Shown: positions 5,670 to 13,987 of the stretch, in pieces
Position numbering within the stretch: the first letter of the stretch is position 1
Layout of the letters: every line of letters starts with the position of its first letter
Assembly: GCA_023388195.1 (NCBI GenBank)
Contig: JAEWGR010000062.1
Coordinates: 1 to 15,706 of the forward strand
Direction of reading: 5' to 3'
Length of the DNA: 15,706 nucleotides
Source of the DNA: Bacillota bacterium
GTDB taxonomy: Bacteria > Bacillota > Negativicutes > Sporomusales > Sporomusaceae
Translations under genes and position numbers: made by a program
Notes under the pieces: generated by a model
Told to the model about the DNA's origin: nothing
What the model saw: the letters and a program-made list of their open reading frames with translations, nothing else
The model's database searches: none

Positions 5670-7217
5670 TTAATCCTGGCCCTCGATTTCCAATAATACC
5701 TGACCTGTACCTGACTCACCGGCAATCTCACCCGGATAAGACGCCGACTGGGCCCGGCCTTCTTGCAGCCATTGCCGCAGATATTGAATATTTTCCCGTT
5801 GGGAAACGGACAGTGGCACCTGACGTTTAAGCGATATTAAAATATCCTCAGTGGTAATTTCCCGCATCTGATCACTGAAGGCCAGATACATGGCATCAAT
5901 AATAGCCTGCTCAATTTCGGCCCCCACATAACCATCCGTTTCTTTTACCAGACGTTTGAGGTCAAAGTCACGGGGTGAGCGGTTCCGTCGCTTAAGATGA
6001 GTAATAAAGATCTCCCGCCGTTCCGCCATATGAGGTAAATCAAGGAAAAAGATTTCATCAAACCGGCCTTTACGCATGAGTTCAGGCGGTAAAGCCGCAA
6101 TATTGTTAGCTGTGGCGACCACAAAACAAGGCTCTTTTTTATCCTGCATCCAGGTCAGGAGAGTGGCAAATACCCGCTGGCTGGTACCGGCATCACCGGA
6201 ACCAAAGGCAAAAGCTTTTTCTATTTCATCGACCCATAGAATGCAGGGGGCAATTGTCTCGGCGATATGCAAAGCCCGGCGGGTCCGGTCCTCCGATTCC
6301 CCCACATAGGAACCAAATAAAGCACCCACGTCCAGTCTAAGCAGTGGCAGTTGCCACAAACCGCTGATCATTTTCGCTGTCAGACTTTTGCCGGTACCGG
6401 GAATTCCTACCATAGCAATCCCCTTGGGTGCAGGCAGGCCATAGTCGCGGGCATCCTTGGTAAACGCTTTTTCTCGCAGGCGCAGCCAGTCTTTTAAAAC
6501 ACCCAGTCCACCCACACTCTCGGCGGTTTCTGTAGTACTCAGGAATTCCAGCGCCTCACTTTGCCTTACTAACTGTGCTTTTTCTTCGGTAATGAGCGTA
6601 ATGCTGCGGTCGTCCAGGCAGCCACAGGTAACAATGGCTTTGGAAAACACCCGCCGGGCCTGACCGGCAGTCATCCCCATTGCAGCCTGAACAACCTTTT
6701 CCCGCCCGGGCTCATTAAGACTAATTTTAACATTGGCGCCCTTTAATAATCCCTCCAGAACCGAGTCCAGCTCTTCTCCATTCGGGCGGCGCAAGTGAAT
6801 AATTACCGCTTCATCCTGAAGCTCGTCAGGAATCTGACTGGTAGGAGTTGTAATTACGATTGACGTCCGGGTTTGCGTCAGACGCTGGACCACGCTTCTC
6901 AGCTTACGTCTCACCGGTGGATTAGCCCAAAAATCATGAAAATCTTTACATACAAAGATTGTACCGGCATTGTCCATGCCTGTTTTTTCCATTAAATCAA
7001 GCGCGACCAGCGGATCCCGGCATTTTAGGTCAAGCGAGGTACGTCCGGTTAGTACAACAAAGCCATCGGCAACGTCCCAGGACAGGCAGGTACGGTTTTT
7101 CTGCTCGCACACAGTTTTAACATGCTCTATAGCCCGTTCTTCCTCAGGAGTTACAATAACAACCAGCGTCACCCGCGCTCTGATATATGTATCAAATTGC
7201 TCTGCAAAGTTATTCAT
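5670..7217 (-). CDS. Ycf46-type AAA+ ATPase
   Basis: This 515-residue AAA+ ATPase is related to Ycf46, known from cyanobacteria and algal plastids. The first ~230 residues look like the degenerate, non-catalytic N-terminal domain of the family (IVTPEEERA near 21; IFVCKDFHDFW about 87-97; VITTPTSQIPDEL about 121-133). The C-terminal domain is a complete AAA+ motor: Walker A GIPGTGKS (271-278), Walker B CILWVDEIEKA (325-335, catalytic Glu331), sensor-1 region ATANN (368-372), arginine-finger region MRKGRFDE (381-388), and a helical lid with VGAEIEQAI (about 431-439). It should therefore hydrolyse ATP and probably works as a hexamer. ATG at 7217 follows AAGGAGG at 9 nt. It lies between the DUF1257 and DUF2997 genes, an arrangement that recurs in other bacteria. 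It presumably remodels a protein target; the target is unknown. Confidence 0.9.
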   Translation of the reverse strand: MNNFAEQFDTYIRARVTLVVIVTPEEERAIEHVKTVCEQKNRTCLSWDVADGFVVLTGRTSLDLKCRDPLVALDLMEKTGMDNAGTIFVCKDFHDFWANPPVRRKLRSVVQRLTQTRTSIVITTPTSQIPDELQDEAVIIHLRRPNGEELDSVLEGLLKGANVKISLNEPGREKVVQAAMGMTAGQARRVFSKAIVTCGCLDDRSITLITEEKAQLVRQSEALEFLSTTETAESVGGLGVLKDWLRLREKAFTKDARDYGLPAPKGIAMVGIPGTGKSLTAKMISGLWQLPLLRLDVGALFGSYVGESEDRTRRALHIAETIAPCILWVDEIEKAFAFGSGDAGTSQRVFATLLTWMQDKKEPCFVVATANNIAALPPELMRKGRFDEIFFLDLPHMAERREIFITHLKRRNRSPRDFDLKRLVKETDGYVGAEIEQAIIDAMYLAFSDQMREITTEDILISLKRQVPLSVSQRENIQYLRQWLQEGRAQSASYPGEIAGESGTGQVLLEIEGQD

Positions 7218-7244
7218 TTTCTTTTGCCTCCTTCATCGCCGCCA

Positions 7245-7625
7245 TTATACCCAGCGTCTGACAACCAGCCGGATCTGGCCGCTGGCATCCTGCTGCTGCT
7301 CCACCACATTAAAGCCCTGCCGTTTAACCTGCTCCATAACAGTACCCAGGGCATACTGCTGCTGGACTTTGGTGGTAAACTGCTGCTCACTGATGCCCTG
7401 CACGCCAAACCAGTCGGCCACAAAGCTGTACGTTCCATCCGAACCGAGAACAAAACCAACATCATACCCCTGCCGCATACGGACAGCAATATCAACCTGT
7501 GTCTCCTGGCCCCGGTACCCTTTGATCGTCACCGCCTCTTCCGTCTCATAACCTAGGTCTTTAAGACAACTGAGCAGCAATTCTTTATTCATGATTTTAG
7601 TGGCTACCTGAGTAAAATGTGACAT
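7245..7625 (-). CDS. Ycf35 / DUF1257 family protein
   Basis: This 126-residue protein opens MSHFTQVATKIMNKELLLSC and LKDLGYE, the typical start of the Ycf35/DUF1257 family. It continues with VDIAVRMRQGYDVGFVLGSDGTYSFVADWFG written in family order (about 44-74) and ends with a basic, hydrophobic strand (QIRLVVRRWV). It has no signal peptide, membrane helix or cysteine cluster, so it is probably cytoplasmic. Family members in cyanobacteria and red-algal plastids have no agreed biochemical role. In bacteria they are often encoded beside Ycf46-type ATPases, as here, suggesting they work with the ATPase as adaptor or client. ATG at 7625 follows GAGGAGGAG. The gene begins 14 nt after the Hsp70-like gene and ends 27 nt before the AAA+ gene. 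Confidence 0.87.
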   Translation of the reverse strand: MSHFTQVATKIMNKELLLSCLKDLGYETEEAVTIKGYRGQETQVDIAVRMRQGYDVGFVLGSDGTYSFVADWFGVQGISEQQFTTKVQQQYALGTVMEQVKRQGFNVVEQQQDASGQIRLVVRRWV

Positions 7626-7639
7626 CGTTTGCTCCTCCT

Positions 7640-8968
7640 CTATGTAAGTTTAACCACCGGCACAGCCGCCGTAATAAGCTGGCCGCTGCCGGCATCACAA
7701 GCCGTTACCGCTAATTGGCCTGCCCCGTCAATACTGAGAGTGGCCCGGACAGCCGGCTGACCGGCACGCGCCGGTTGGGCTGCCGTTAATATCAGCGGGT
7801 TTTGCCCGTTTATACAACAAGTGTCAGTTCCCCCCAGCCGGTAGATAAATAACGCATATTCCTGCTGTCCGTCATAGCTGGCTTTTACAACTAATTCGGC
7901 AACAGGACCATCGCTGGGATAAAAAGTACCGCTGGCAGCCACCATATGATAACCGTATTGCCCCTGCTGCAGATAGCGCACCCCGTAGTTATACCGGATA
8001 TAGCCGCAGGCATCAACCCTGGCGGCCAATGATGCCGCCCCGCAGGCAGCAGCACTAAACATATATTTATCATAAACAGGGATACCGGCAAAAAAGGCGT
8101 GGACAACCTGCTTATACAAAGACTGCGCCCTGCCGCTGCCGGTCAAAACAACACCTGCATAATCATCCCCGGCATACCCCCGCCCGGCAGTTTGCCGGAG
8201 TGCCTGCCGCAATATATTCGCAAGCTGAGTATAGATAACAAACTCCTGATCCTGACCAGGCTCAGGTTCAAGCAGCCAATCCCTGACATGACTGAGCACC
8301 CGCAAATGCCGCTCTGTCTCTCCTTCAGCCTCTTTCCCGGCCTGCACGACAACAACCTCGGCCAGATCGCTCTCCAGGTTAATAACAACAAAACGATCCT
8401 CCGATTTTACAGACAGTCCGGCTCCCCAGGCAGCAGCCCAGGGATGCTCAACTAATTCCAACCGGCTAAAACCGGCCTGCTTGACGGCCCCCTTCAGCCA
8501 TTGATGATACCGCTGCCATGCGGCTTCGACCTGACAAGCCTCTGCCGGCACGGTAAAAGTAATGATCGCTTCACTGCTTAACCCCAGAACCTGACTGGCG
8601 CGACAAATGACAGCGGCTAAATAGTCTCTGGCCATATCCTGGCGGCAAAGCCATTTGCTGCCAGCAGGACCAAAAACGCGTTTGCCTGTAATGACATCCA
8701 GCTTCAGCTGGCTGTATACCTGCCGTTCATCAACCACGCCACTCAGTTTCTCAGCTGCCTCCTGCCCGATTAGACAGGCCTCCGGCTCTTGCTCATACAA
8801 TATTAAGGTGGGAGCTGCATAAATGGTTGTGCGGCTGTTGCCCTGCCCGGCGCGAATCGGTCGCATAATCGCCGGCACATACAGGGTTTCCGACTGTCGG
8901 GTGCTTTGCCGCCAATACGCTGCAACAGTATAGGAATGACCGAAATCAATTGCCAGCCGTCCTGCCAT
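7640..8968 (-). CDS. Divergent Hsp70-like protein of the actin ATPase fold
   Basis: A 442-residue Hsp70 relative; full Hsp70s have about 610-640. The phosphate-1 loop LAIDFGHSYT (5-14) replaces the usual DLGTT. The connecting motif LVEHPWAAAWGAGL (172-185) matches the Hsp70 NEPTAAALAYGL segment, and the adenosine motif GVVLTGSGR (272-280) is clear. The phosphate-2 loop, normally D-x-GGGT, reads VINLESDLAEV (195-205), so the Asp and all three glycines are gone; ATP may bind but hydrolysis is doubtful. The C-terminus holds a shortened part of the substrate-binding beta domain (LSIDGAGQLAVTACDAGSGQ, about 411-430 resembling IDANGILNVSAKDKGTGK), and the helical lid is missing. ATG at 8968 follows GGAGGG. 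It sits between the WD40 and DUF1257 genes. It may be a scaffold or peptide-binding partner rather than a normal foldase. Confidence 0.85.
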   Translation of the reverse strand: MAGRLAIDFGHSYTVAAYWRQSTRQSETLYVPAIMRPIRAGQGNSRTTIYAAPTLILYEQEPEACLIGQEAAEKLSGVVDERQVYSQLKLDVITGKRVFGPAGSKWLCRQDMARDYLAAVICRASQVLGLSSEAIITFTVPAEACQVEAAWQRYHQWLKGAVKQAGFSRLELVEHPWAAAWGAGLSVKSEDRFVVINLESDLAEVVVVQAGKEAEGETERHLRVLSHVRDWLLEPEPGQDQEFVIYTQLANILRQALRQTAGRGYAGDDYAGVVLTGSGRAQSLYKQVVHAFFAGIPVYDKYMFSAAACGAASLAARVDACGYIRYNYGVRYLQQGQYGYHMVAASGTFYPSDGPVAELVVKASYDGQQEYALFIYRLGGTDTCCINGQNPLILTAAQPARAGQPAVRATLSIDGAGQLAVTACDAGSGQLITAAVPVVKLT

Positions 8969-8985
8969 CTCATTCCCTCCCCGGC

Positions 8986-11088
8986 TTACAGAATAAAATC
9001 GTAGCGAAACTTGCTGTCAAGTATCGTTTGCAAAAACTCCACAGCCTGGCTGGTCTCAGGCTCAAGGGCCGCAGCTGCCAATAACCGTCCGGCGTGCTGC
9101 CAGTCGGCATGCGTAGCCTGGGTCAGGGGTTTGGCCAGCCGCAGCTGTTGTATTAGAATTTTACATTGACCAGGATTACTTATTGCCGCTAAAGATCCAT
9201 CCGTGCTGACTGCCAGCAGCTGGCCCGCCACCGGCAGCGCCCAGAGCAGCTTACCACTCACCGGCTGCCAGATCTTTAATAAACCGTCAGCCCCCGTACT
9301 GACCAGAAGCTTCCCATCCCGACACAGTCTGATAGACTGTACAGGCCCGGTGTGGGCGGCCCAGCACCGATTATCCTGTTTGCTGCCTGCTAATGCATAC
9401 AGCCGGATAATGCCGTCCCAGCCCCCGCCCACTGCCAGTCTTTGTTCGGCACTGACCGCAGCTGCATTGAACCAGCGGCCAGGGTACTGACCCTGATTTG
9501 TCATGTAAGCCCCATCCCATTCCCAGACTCTGGCAGCTGCCTGGCCACCGGCCCAAGCTGACGCCAGAATTGTGCCGCCGGCACCGGTTGCCATGGCTGT
9601 GACCAGCCCGGGCTGACCACTCACACTGCCGACCCATTTCACAGCCGGCAGCTGCCAGATATGCACCTTTCCCTCCTGTCCGGCAGTAGCCAGATAACGG
9701 CCATCGGCTGTAAAAGCAACCGCCGTGATCGCTTCAGCATGCAGATCCACAGTCCGCCATATCTGAGGGCTGCCTAACTGCCATAATCTGAGCCGGCCGT
9801 CCCGGCCGCCGCCGGCCACAATCCGGTTATGGGGATGAAACGCCAGGGCTTCAATATCTGCCTGATCTGTTTCAAGGACAATAAGCTCTCGCCCGTCAGG
9901 CACAAACGTGTTTCGGCCTGACTGCGGGCAGGCAGCAAGGCTTCTCTCCCAGCCCCGCTGCGCCCACTCCCCCGGCTGCCAGCCGGAATTTCTCAACAGC
10001 ATCGTAATCTCACCGGACCATTCTACCGGAGCCTTAGAAACCAACCTGTATAAATCCTGCCAACGCTGCTGACTAACAAGCAGATCCAACAGGGCCTCCC
10101 AGTCGGCGGCGGTTATTTCCTCATATTCATCCCGGCCATTTCCAGTCAGAAGCAGACCTGTTAACAGCAACCCCTGGCCACCTTGGCGGGCAGCTGCTAA
10201 TAATCGCTGCTTTTCAGGTATCGAAGCCTCATTATAACCCCTGGCCAGAAGAGGACGGTCTTCCTGCCAGTCCAGCGCATAATATTTATCCCACTGTCCA
10301 GTAACAGCGTAGTACAAAGCGGCCCGGCTATCATCAGCCGGCGCATAGCAGGCAATTACGGCCCAAGCTTGCAGACGTTCATTATCCGGATCAGCCAGGA
10401 CAGTTTCACATACCGTATCGACCGCCAGTCTGTTTTTCAGAGTTAGGAGCAAACGCCGGGCATAGCCGGCGATGCTCCTGTCGGGATCGTCAACAACGGC
10501 TAACAGTTCCGGTACCAGCTCAGCATCCTCGGCCAGCATGACCCGGTCAGCATTAGTCTTTAATACAGTCAGCAGCCTTATGCCCAGTGGCTGCGCTGCC
10601 AGATATCCGGTTTGCATTAATATTTGCTCCAGTTCTGTTGAACGGTTCTTAGCCCATTCACAGCAAAAGGCATCGATAGCCCCACCATCAGACAACTGGC
10701 AAAGCACGGACCGGGAAATAATGCCTAGTACCGGATCAGCAAGTGCTTCAATAAGCGGTGTAATGACCTCCGGTCCCATACCCGCCGGAATCTGCAGTTG
10801 ACCGGCAATTAGCGCAGCATTTACTTTATCCCGGATTTCCCGGTCAATTTCAGCCTGAACCGCCTCGGCGGCGGCCTTTTCCGCTTCAGATACTGCACTA
10901 TCACCGGCACCTGACTGCATTTTGCTCATAATACTCAAAATAATATCGCGGATATTCTGGCGCTCGCCTGCTGCCAGCTGTTCTTTTATAACTGCTTCGG
11001 CCAGTTCTTGGAGTTCAGCCATATAATCACTTGGATAAATCCAGGCTAATTGCCGTAAAAATTCTTTATCATCATCACGTAGCGCCAT
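8986..11088 (-). CDS. HEAT-like and WD40 repeat scaffold protein
   Basis: This 700-residue protein has two repeat regions. The N-terminal 400 residues are helical, with an acidic/alanine-rich stretch (about 62-95) and HEAT-like pairs such as LVPELLAVVDDPDRSIAGYARRLLL written here in two parts (about 190-202 and 203-216). The C-terminal half contains five clear and one or two degenerate WD40 repeats (about 410-437, 451-479, 495-524, 540-565, 578-608, then 621-649), each ending in a W-like strand such as RLRLWQL, KVHIWQL, ARVWEW, LKIWQP. It ends with a short helix and SKFRYDFIL. No signal peptide or membrane helix is visible, so it is probably a cytoplasmic scaffold. It starts 24 nt after cydB with GTGGTGAG in front of ATG and stops 17 nt before the Hsp70-like gene. 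It may hold together the chaperone and AAA+ components. No enzymatic motif was seen. Confidence 0.85.
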   Translation of the reverse strand: MALRDDDKEFLRQLAWIYPSDYMAELQELAEAVIKEQLAAGERQNIRDIILSIMSKMQSGAGDSAVSEAEKAAAEAVQAEIDREIRDKVNAALIAGQLQIPAGMGPEVITPLIEALADPVLGIISRSVLCQLSDGGAIDAFCCEWAKNRSTELEQILMQTGYLAAQPLGIRLLTVLKTNADRVMLAEDAELVPELLAVVDDPDRSIAGYARRLLLTLKNRLAVDTVCETVLADPDNERLQAWAVIACYAPADDSRAALYYAVTGQWDKYYALDWQEDRPLLARGYNEASIPEKQRLLAAARQGGQGLLLTGLLLTGNGRDEYEEITAADWEALLDLLVSQQRWQDLYRLVSKAPVEWSGEITMLLRNSGWQPGEWAQRGWERSLAACPQSGRNTFVPDGRELIVLETDQADIEALAFHPHNRIVAGGGRDGRLRLWQLGSPQIWRTVDLHAEAITAVAFTADGRYLATAGQEGKVHIWQLPAVKWVGSVSGQPGLVTAMATGAGGTILASAWAGGQAAARVWEWDGAYMTNQGQYPGRWFNAAAVSAEQRLAVGGGWDGIIRLYALAGSKQDNRCWAAHTGPVQSIRLCRDGKLLVSTGADGLLKIWQPVSGKLLWALPVAGQLLAVSTDGSLAAISNPGQCKILIQQLRLAKPLTQATHADWQHAGRLLAAAALEPETSQAVEFLQTILDSKFRYDFIL

Positions 11089-11112
11089 ATTCTCACCACC
11101 CGCAAAGGTTGT

Positions 11113-12117
11113 TTAATATTCCAGTTCCTTCGCGCTGACCCGTTTACGGAACATCCAGTAGACCCAGCCTTGATACACAAGTACCACCGGCACTAATGCC
11201 AAAGCGGCAACCGTCATGATCGTCAGCGTATATTGGGAAGAGGCGGAATTTGTGATTGTCAGGCTCCAGGCCGGATTAAGACTTGACACCATAAGCCGGG
11301 GGAAAAGGCCCCAGAAAAAAGCAATCGTTGTAAGCATGACTGTCAAACTGCTCAAAATGAAACCCAGACCAAAACGGTTCCGGTAAACAGCCCCGTAAGC
11401 AACGACAAACATTACGACCGCTCCCCACAGAGCCATGCCGGCACCGGTACTGGCAAACAAATCCGTGTTGCTATAGGTCATTCCGACTAACAGCAGACAA
11501 AACACTGCTGCAAGAATTCCTGATTTTAGGGCAGCTCTCCGTGCCCGCTTCACCATATCCCCTTCTATTTTCAGAGTCAGGTACAACGCACCATGAAAGG
11601 TAAATACCAGGAAAAACGCTACACCGCCAACCAGCGTATAGGGGCTCAGCAAATCAAAGAACGTCCCCACATATTGCATATTTGCATTGATAGGAACCCC
11701 CTGGATCAGGTTTGTCACCGCTACCCCCCAGAGTATAGCCGGTATGGCGCTGCCGATAAAAATCATCCAATCCCAGGTATTGCGCCAGGTCCGATTCTCA
11801 TCCTTACTTCGAAATTCAAAGGCGACTCCCCGGACAATAAGCGCCATCAGCATAAGAAACAGGGCCAGATAAAAGCCGCTGAATAAGGTTGCATATACAT
11901 GCGGGAAAGCGGCAAACATAGCCCCGCCGGCAGTAATCATCCACACCTCATTGCCGTCCCACACCGGACCGATTGTATTAATAATCACCCGGCGCTCGGT
12001 ATCATTTTTCCCCAGAAAAGGCAGCAAAATCCCGACACCGTAATCAAAACCCTCCAGAAAGAAAAAACCAATAAACAGAACCGTAAGCAAAATAAACCAC
12101 AGTACACTTAACTCCAT
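11113..12117 (-). CDS. cydB: Cytochrome bd ubiquinol/menaquinol oxidase subunit II
   Basis: Membrane subunit of cytochrome bd, the high-affinity terminal oxidase that takes electrons from quinol to oxygen. It has 334 residues, the normal CydB size, with about eight or nine membrane helices. The N-terminus FIGFFFLEGFDYGVGILLPFLG and the following GPVWDGNEVWMITAGGAMFAAFP are the strongest family signatures (about residues 15-71). The end (GWVYWMFRKRV) is also typical. It starts at ATG 12117, overlapping the cydA stop by 10 nt, with AAGGGGG upstream. The next gene starts only 24 nt after its stop, with no terminator between. No small cydX-like subunit is encoded in that gap. Confidence 0.97.
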   Translation of the reverse strand: MELSVLWFILLTVLFIGFFFLEGFDYGVGILLPFLGKNDTERRVIINTIGPVWDGNEVWMITAGGAMFAAFPHVYATLFSGFYLALFLMLMALIVRGVAFEFRSKDENRTWRNTWDWMIFIGSAIPAILWGVAVTNLIQGVPINANMQYVGTFFDLLSPYTLVGGVAFFLVFTFHGALYLTLKIEGDMVKRARRAALKSGILAAVFCLLLVGMTYSNTDLFASTGAGMALWGAVVMFVVAYGAVYRNRFGLGFILSSLTVMLTTIAFFWGLFPRLMVSSLNPAWSLTITNSASSQYTLTIMTVAALALVPVVLVYQGWVYWMFRKRVSAKELEY

Positions 12118-13493
12118 AATGCTGCCCCCTTCGCTGCCGGTTTTTTGGGCTGATTACTTATTGCTCCTGGACCCATACGAACAAATTTCCGGACAAGATA
12201 TATGGCTGCTGCTGCTAATACGGCATATACCAGAGTAAAGCCGATAAGAGAAATCCAGATACTTGCCGCCCCTACTGACGGCGATACTGCCTGTTCTACC
12301 CGCTGGAGGCCAAAAACAATCCAGGGCTGACGTCCGCCTTCAGTAACAAACCAGCCTGTAGAATTAGCGATATAAGGCAGCGGTAGACTCCAAAGCACCG
12401 CCTTTAGCAGACAGGGTCTGTCTTCCAGCTGGCCGCGCCACCAGAAAAAGCCGGCTGCCAGTACAACAAGCATCATTAGCGAACCTGCGGCTACCATAAT
12501 TCTAAAACTCCAGAATACGGGAGTAACTGCCGGCACATAATTCCCGGGACCGTATTTAGCAATATACTCTTGCTCGATATCCTTAATCCCCTTTACGGAA
12601 GTATTGGGATTATTATTGGCCAGCATTGACAACATGCCGGGAATTTTCAATTCGACTGTATTGGTTTTATTTTGTTCATCAACGATTGCAGCTACCGCAA
12701 AAGGTGCCGGGTTGGCAGTCTCCCATAAGGCCTCAGCTGCCGCCAGCTTCATCGGCTGCGCCTTCGCCATAAACTGAGTCTGCGCATGACCACTGCCCAT
12801 TAAGAGAAACAAACTGATAATTGTCCAGACCAGTCCTAATCTAAACGATGCCCGGAAAAAATCTAAATGAGTTCTCGCGATGAGATGATAAGCACTAATG
12901 GCTAAAACGAAGAAACCGGCAGTTACAAAACCTGACAGAACTGTGTGCGGAAATTGATAAAGTACATATGGATTAGTAATAAGTGCAACAAAGTCCGTCA
13001 TCTCAGCCCGGCCATTATTAATGACATAACCTACCGGCGACTGCATAAAAGAATTGGCTGTCAAAATCCAGAAAGCCGATAAATTAGTAGCTAATGCCAC
13101 AATCCAAATGCTCACTGCGTGCAACACCTTGGGTATCCGATCCCAGCCAAAAATCCACAGGCCAATGAATACAGATTCAAGATAAAAAGCAGTAAGTGCC
13201 TCCATGGCCAGGGGAGCCCCGAAAATATCCCCCATAAACCGGGCATACTCGGACCAGTTCATACCAAAATGAAACTCCTGAACAATACCTGTGACCACAC
13301 CCATAGCAAAGTTAATTAGGAAAAGTTTACCCCAGAACTTAGTCTGCTGCTTATACATTTCATTACCGGTGCGGACATAGATAGTTTCCAGGATAGCTAC
13401 AATCAGGGACAATCCAAGCGTCAGCGGAACAAAGAGAAAATGATAGATTGTAGTTATCCCAAACTGCCAGCGGGACAAAATTAATTCTTCCAT
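12108..13493 (-). CDS. cydA: Cytochrome bd oxidase subunit I
   Basis: Haem-carrying subunit of cytochrome bd. With ATG at 13493 the product has 461 residues (MEELILSRWQFGITTIYH...). His18 matches the haem b595 ligand, His183 (FPHTVLSGF) and Met333 (FRIMVAAG) match the haem b558 ligands, and Glu98 and Glu106 match the buried pair E99/E107 of E. coli. Lys249 and Glu254 in QPMKLAAAEALWE match the quinol-loop residues, and GRQPW is at 387-391. The Q-loop lacks the long C-terminal insert of E. coli, so this is the short-loop type. The start is set by AGGAGG (13501-13506) 7 nt upstream; a longer frame opening at 13550 lies inside the regulator gene and is not used. The gene begins 4 nt after the Rrf2 stop and overlaps cydB, so the three are co-transcribed. 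Confidence 0.97.
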   Translation of the reverse strand: MEELILSRWQFGITTIYHFLFVPLTLGLSLIVAILETIYVRTGNEMYKQQTKFWGKLFLINFAMGVVTGIVQEFHFGMNWSEYARFMGDIFGAPLAMEALTAFYLESVFIGLWIFGWDRIPKVLHAVSIWIVALATNLSAFWILTANSFMQSPVGYVINNGRAEMTDFVALITNPYVLYQFPHTVLSGFVTAGFFVLAISAYHLIARTHLDFFRASFRLGLVWTIISLFLLMGSGHAQTQFMAKAQPMKLAAAEALWETANPAPFAVAAIVDEQNKTNTVELKIPGMLSMLANNNPNTSVKGIKDIEQEYIAKYGPGNYVPAVTPVFWSFRIMVAAGSLMMLVVLAAGFFWWRGQLEDRPCLLKAVLWSLPLPYIANSTGWFVTEGGRQPWIVFGLQRVEQAVSPSVGAASIWISLIGFTLVYAVLAAAAIYLVRKFVRMGPGAISNQPKKPAAKGAALWS

Positions 13494-13497
13494 ATGC

Positions 13498-13926
13498 CTA
13501 CCTCCTGATAGATTTATTTGCTTTAGCAGCCAGGGCTGCAAAAGTAACACTGTTTAAATCGGCCGCCAGCCGGTCCTGAACACCGGACAGAGCCTGATGA
13601 ACCGGACACTCCTGACCACAATCCCGGTTACAGGCTTTGCGGTCAACCAGACAGCGATGTATGCCCAGTGGCCCTTCCATAGCGACGATAATATCATATA
13701 GGGTTATTGCCGATGGCGGCTTAGCCAGGGAGAATCCCCCCACAACGCCCCGGAACGACTTTACAACTCCGGCCGCAGACAACATCCGCATAATCTTCTG
13801 CAGGAACCGATGGGGAATATTCTGCCTGTCAGCAATAATAACACCACTGACCACCTCGCCCGGCGACAGCCCGGCCAGATACAATACTACTCGAAATGCG
13901 TAATCAGTGGCCTGATTCAGCTGCAC
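13498..13926 (-). CDS. Rrf2-family transcription regulator with four cysteines
   Basis: A 142-residue winged-helix regulator of the Rrf2 family (relatives: IscR, NsrR, CymR). It opens MQLNQATDYAFRVVLYLAGL, with the recognition region IPHRFLQKIMRMLSAAGVVKS and a wing GVVGGFSLAKP (about 37-70), all typical. Cysteines 92, 99, 103 and 107 (pattern C-x6-C-x3-C-x3-C) sit where Fe-S members bind their cluster, so it probably senses oxygen, nitric oxide or redox state. GTG at 13926 follows AAGGTGG at 7-8 nt. The stop lies 4 nt before cydA, so it is the first gene of the oxidase operon and most likely controls it and itself. Which signal and cluster type it uses cannot be decided from sequence; the spacing differs from IscR (C-x5-C-x5-C). 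Confidence 0.9.
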   Translation of the reverse strand: MQLNQATDYAFRVVLYLAGLSPGEVVSGVIIADRQNIPHRFLQKIMRMLSAAGVVKSFRGVVGGFSLAKPPSAITLYDIIVAMEGPLGIHRCLVDRKACNRDCGQECPVHQALSGVQDRLAADLNSVTFAALAAKANKSIRR

Positions 13927-13954
13927 AATGGCACCACCTTCTAGTTGTCATAAT

Positions 13955-13986
13955 AAATCAATACTGAACTGGTATAGTATTGATTT
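13955..13986. promoter_or_regulatory. Probable operator: 11-bp perfect inverted repeat
   Basis: AAATCAATACT and AGTATTGATTT are perfect reverse complements separated by 10 bp. The repeat begins 1 bp after the -10 element of the rrf2-cydAB promoter and covers the expected transcription start. This is the ideal place for a repressor, most simply the Rrf2 protein encoded by the first gene. It does not match the Rex box (TTGTGA...TCACAA). Confidence 0.6.
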
Positions 13987-13987
13987 T

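Noticed and set aside
11089..11112. Small cydX-like subunit gene after cydB
   Set aside because: The gap is only 24 nt and holds just the ribosome binding site of the next gene.
13494..13550. Longer cydA start at 13550
   Set aside because: It would place 19 extra residues inside the regulator gene. AGGAGG stands before ATG 13493, and the family starts at MEELILSRWQF.
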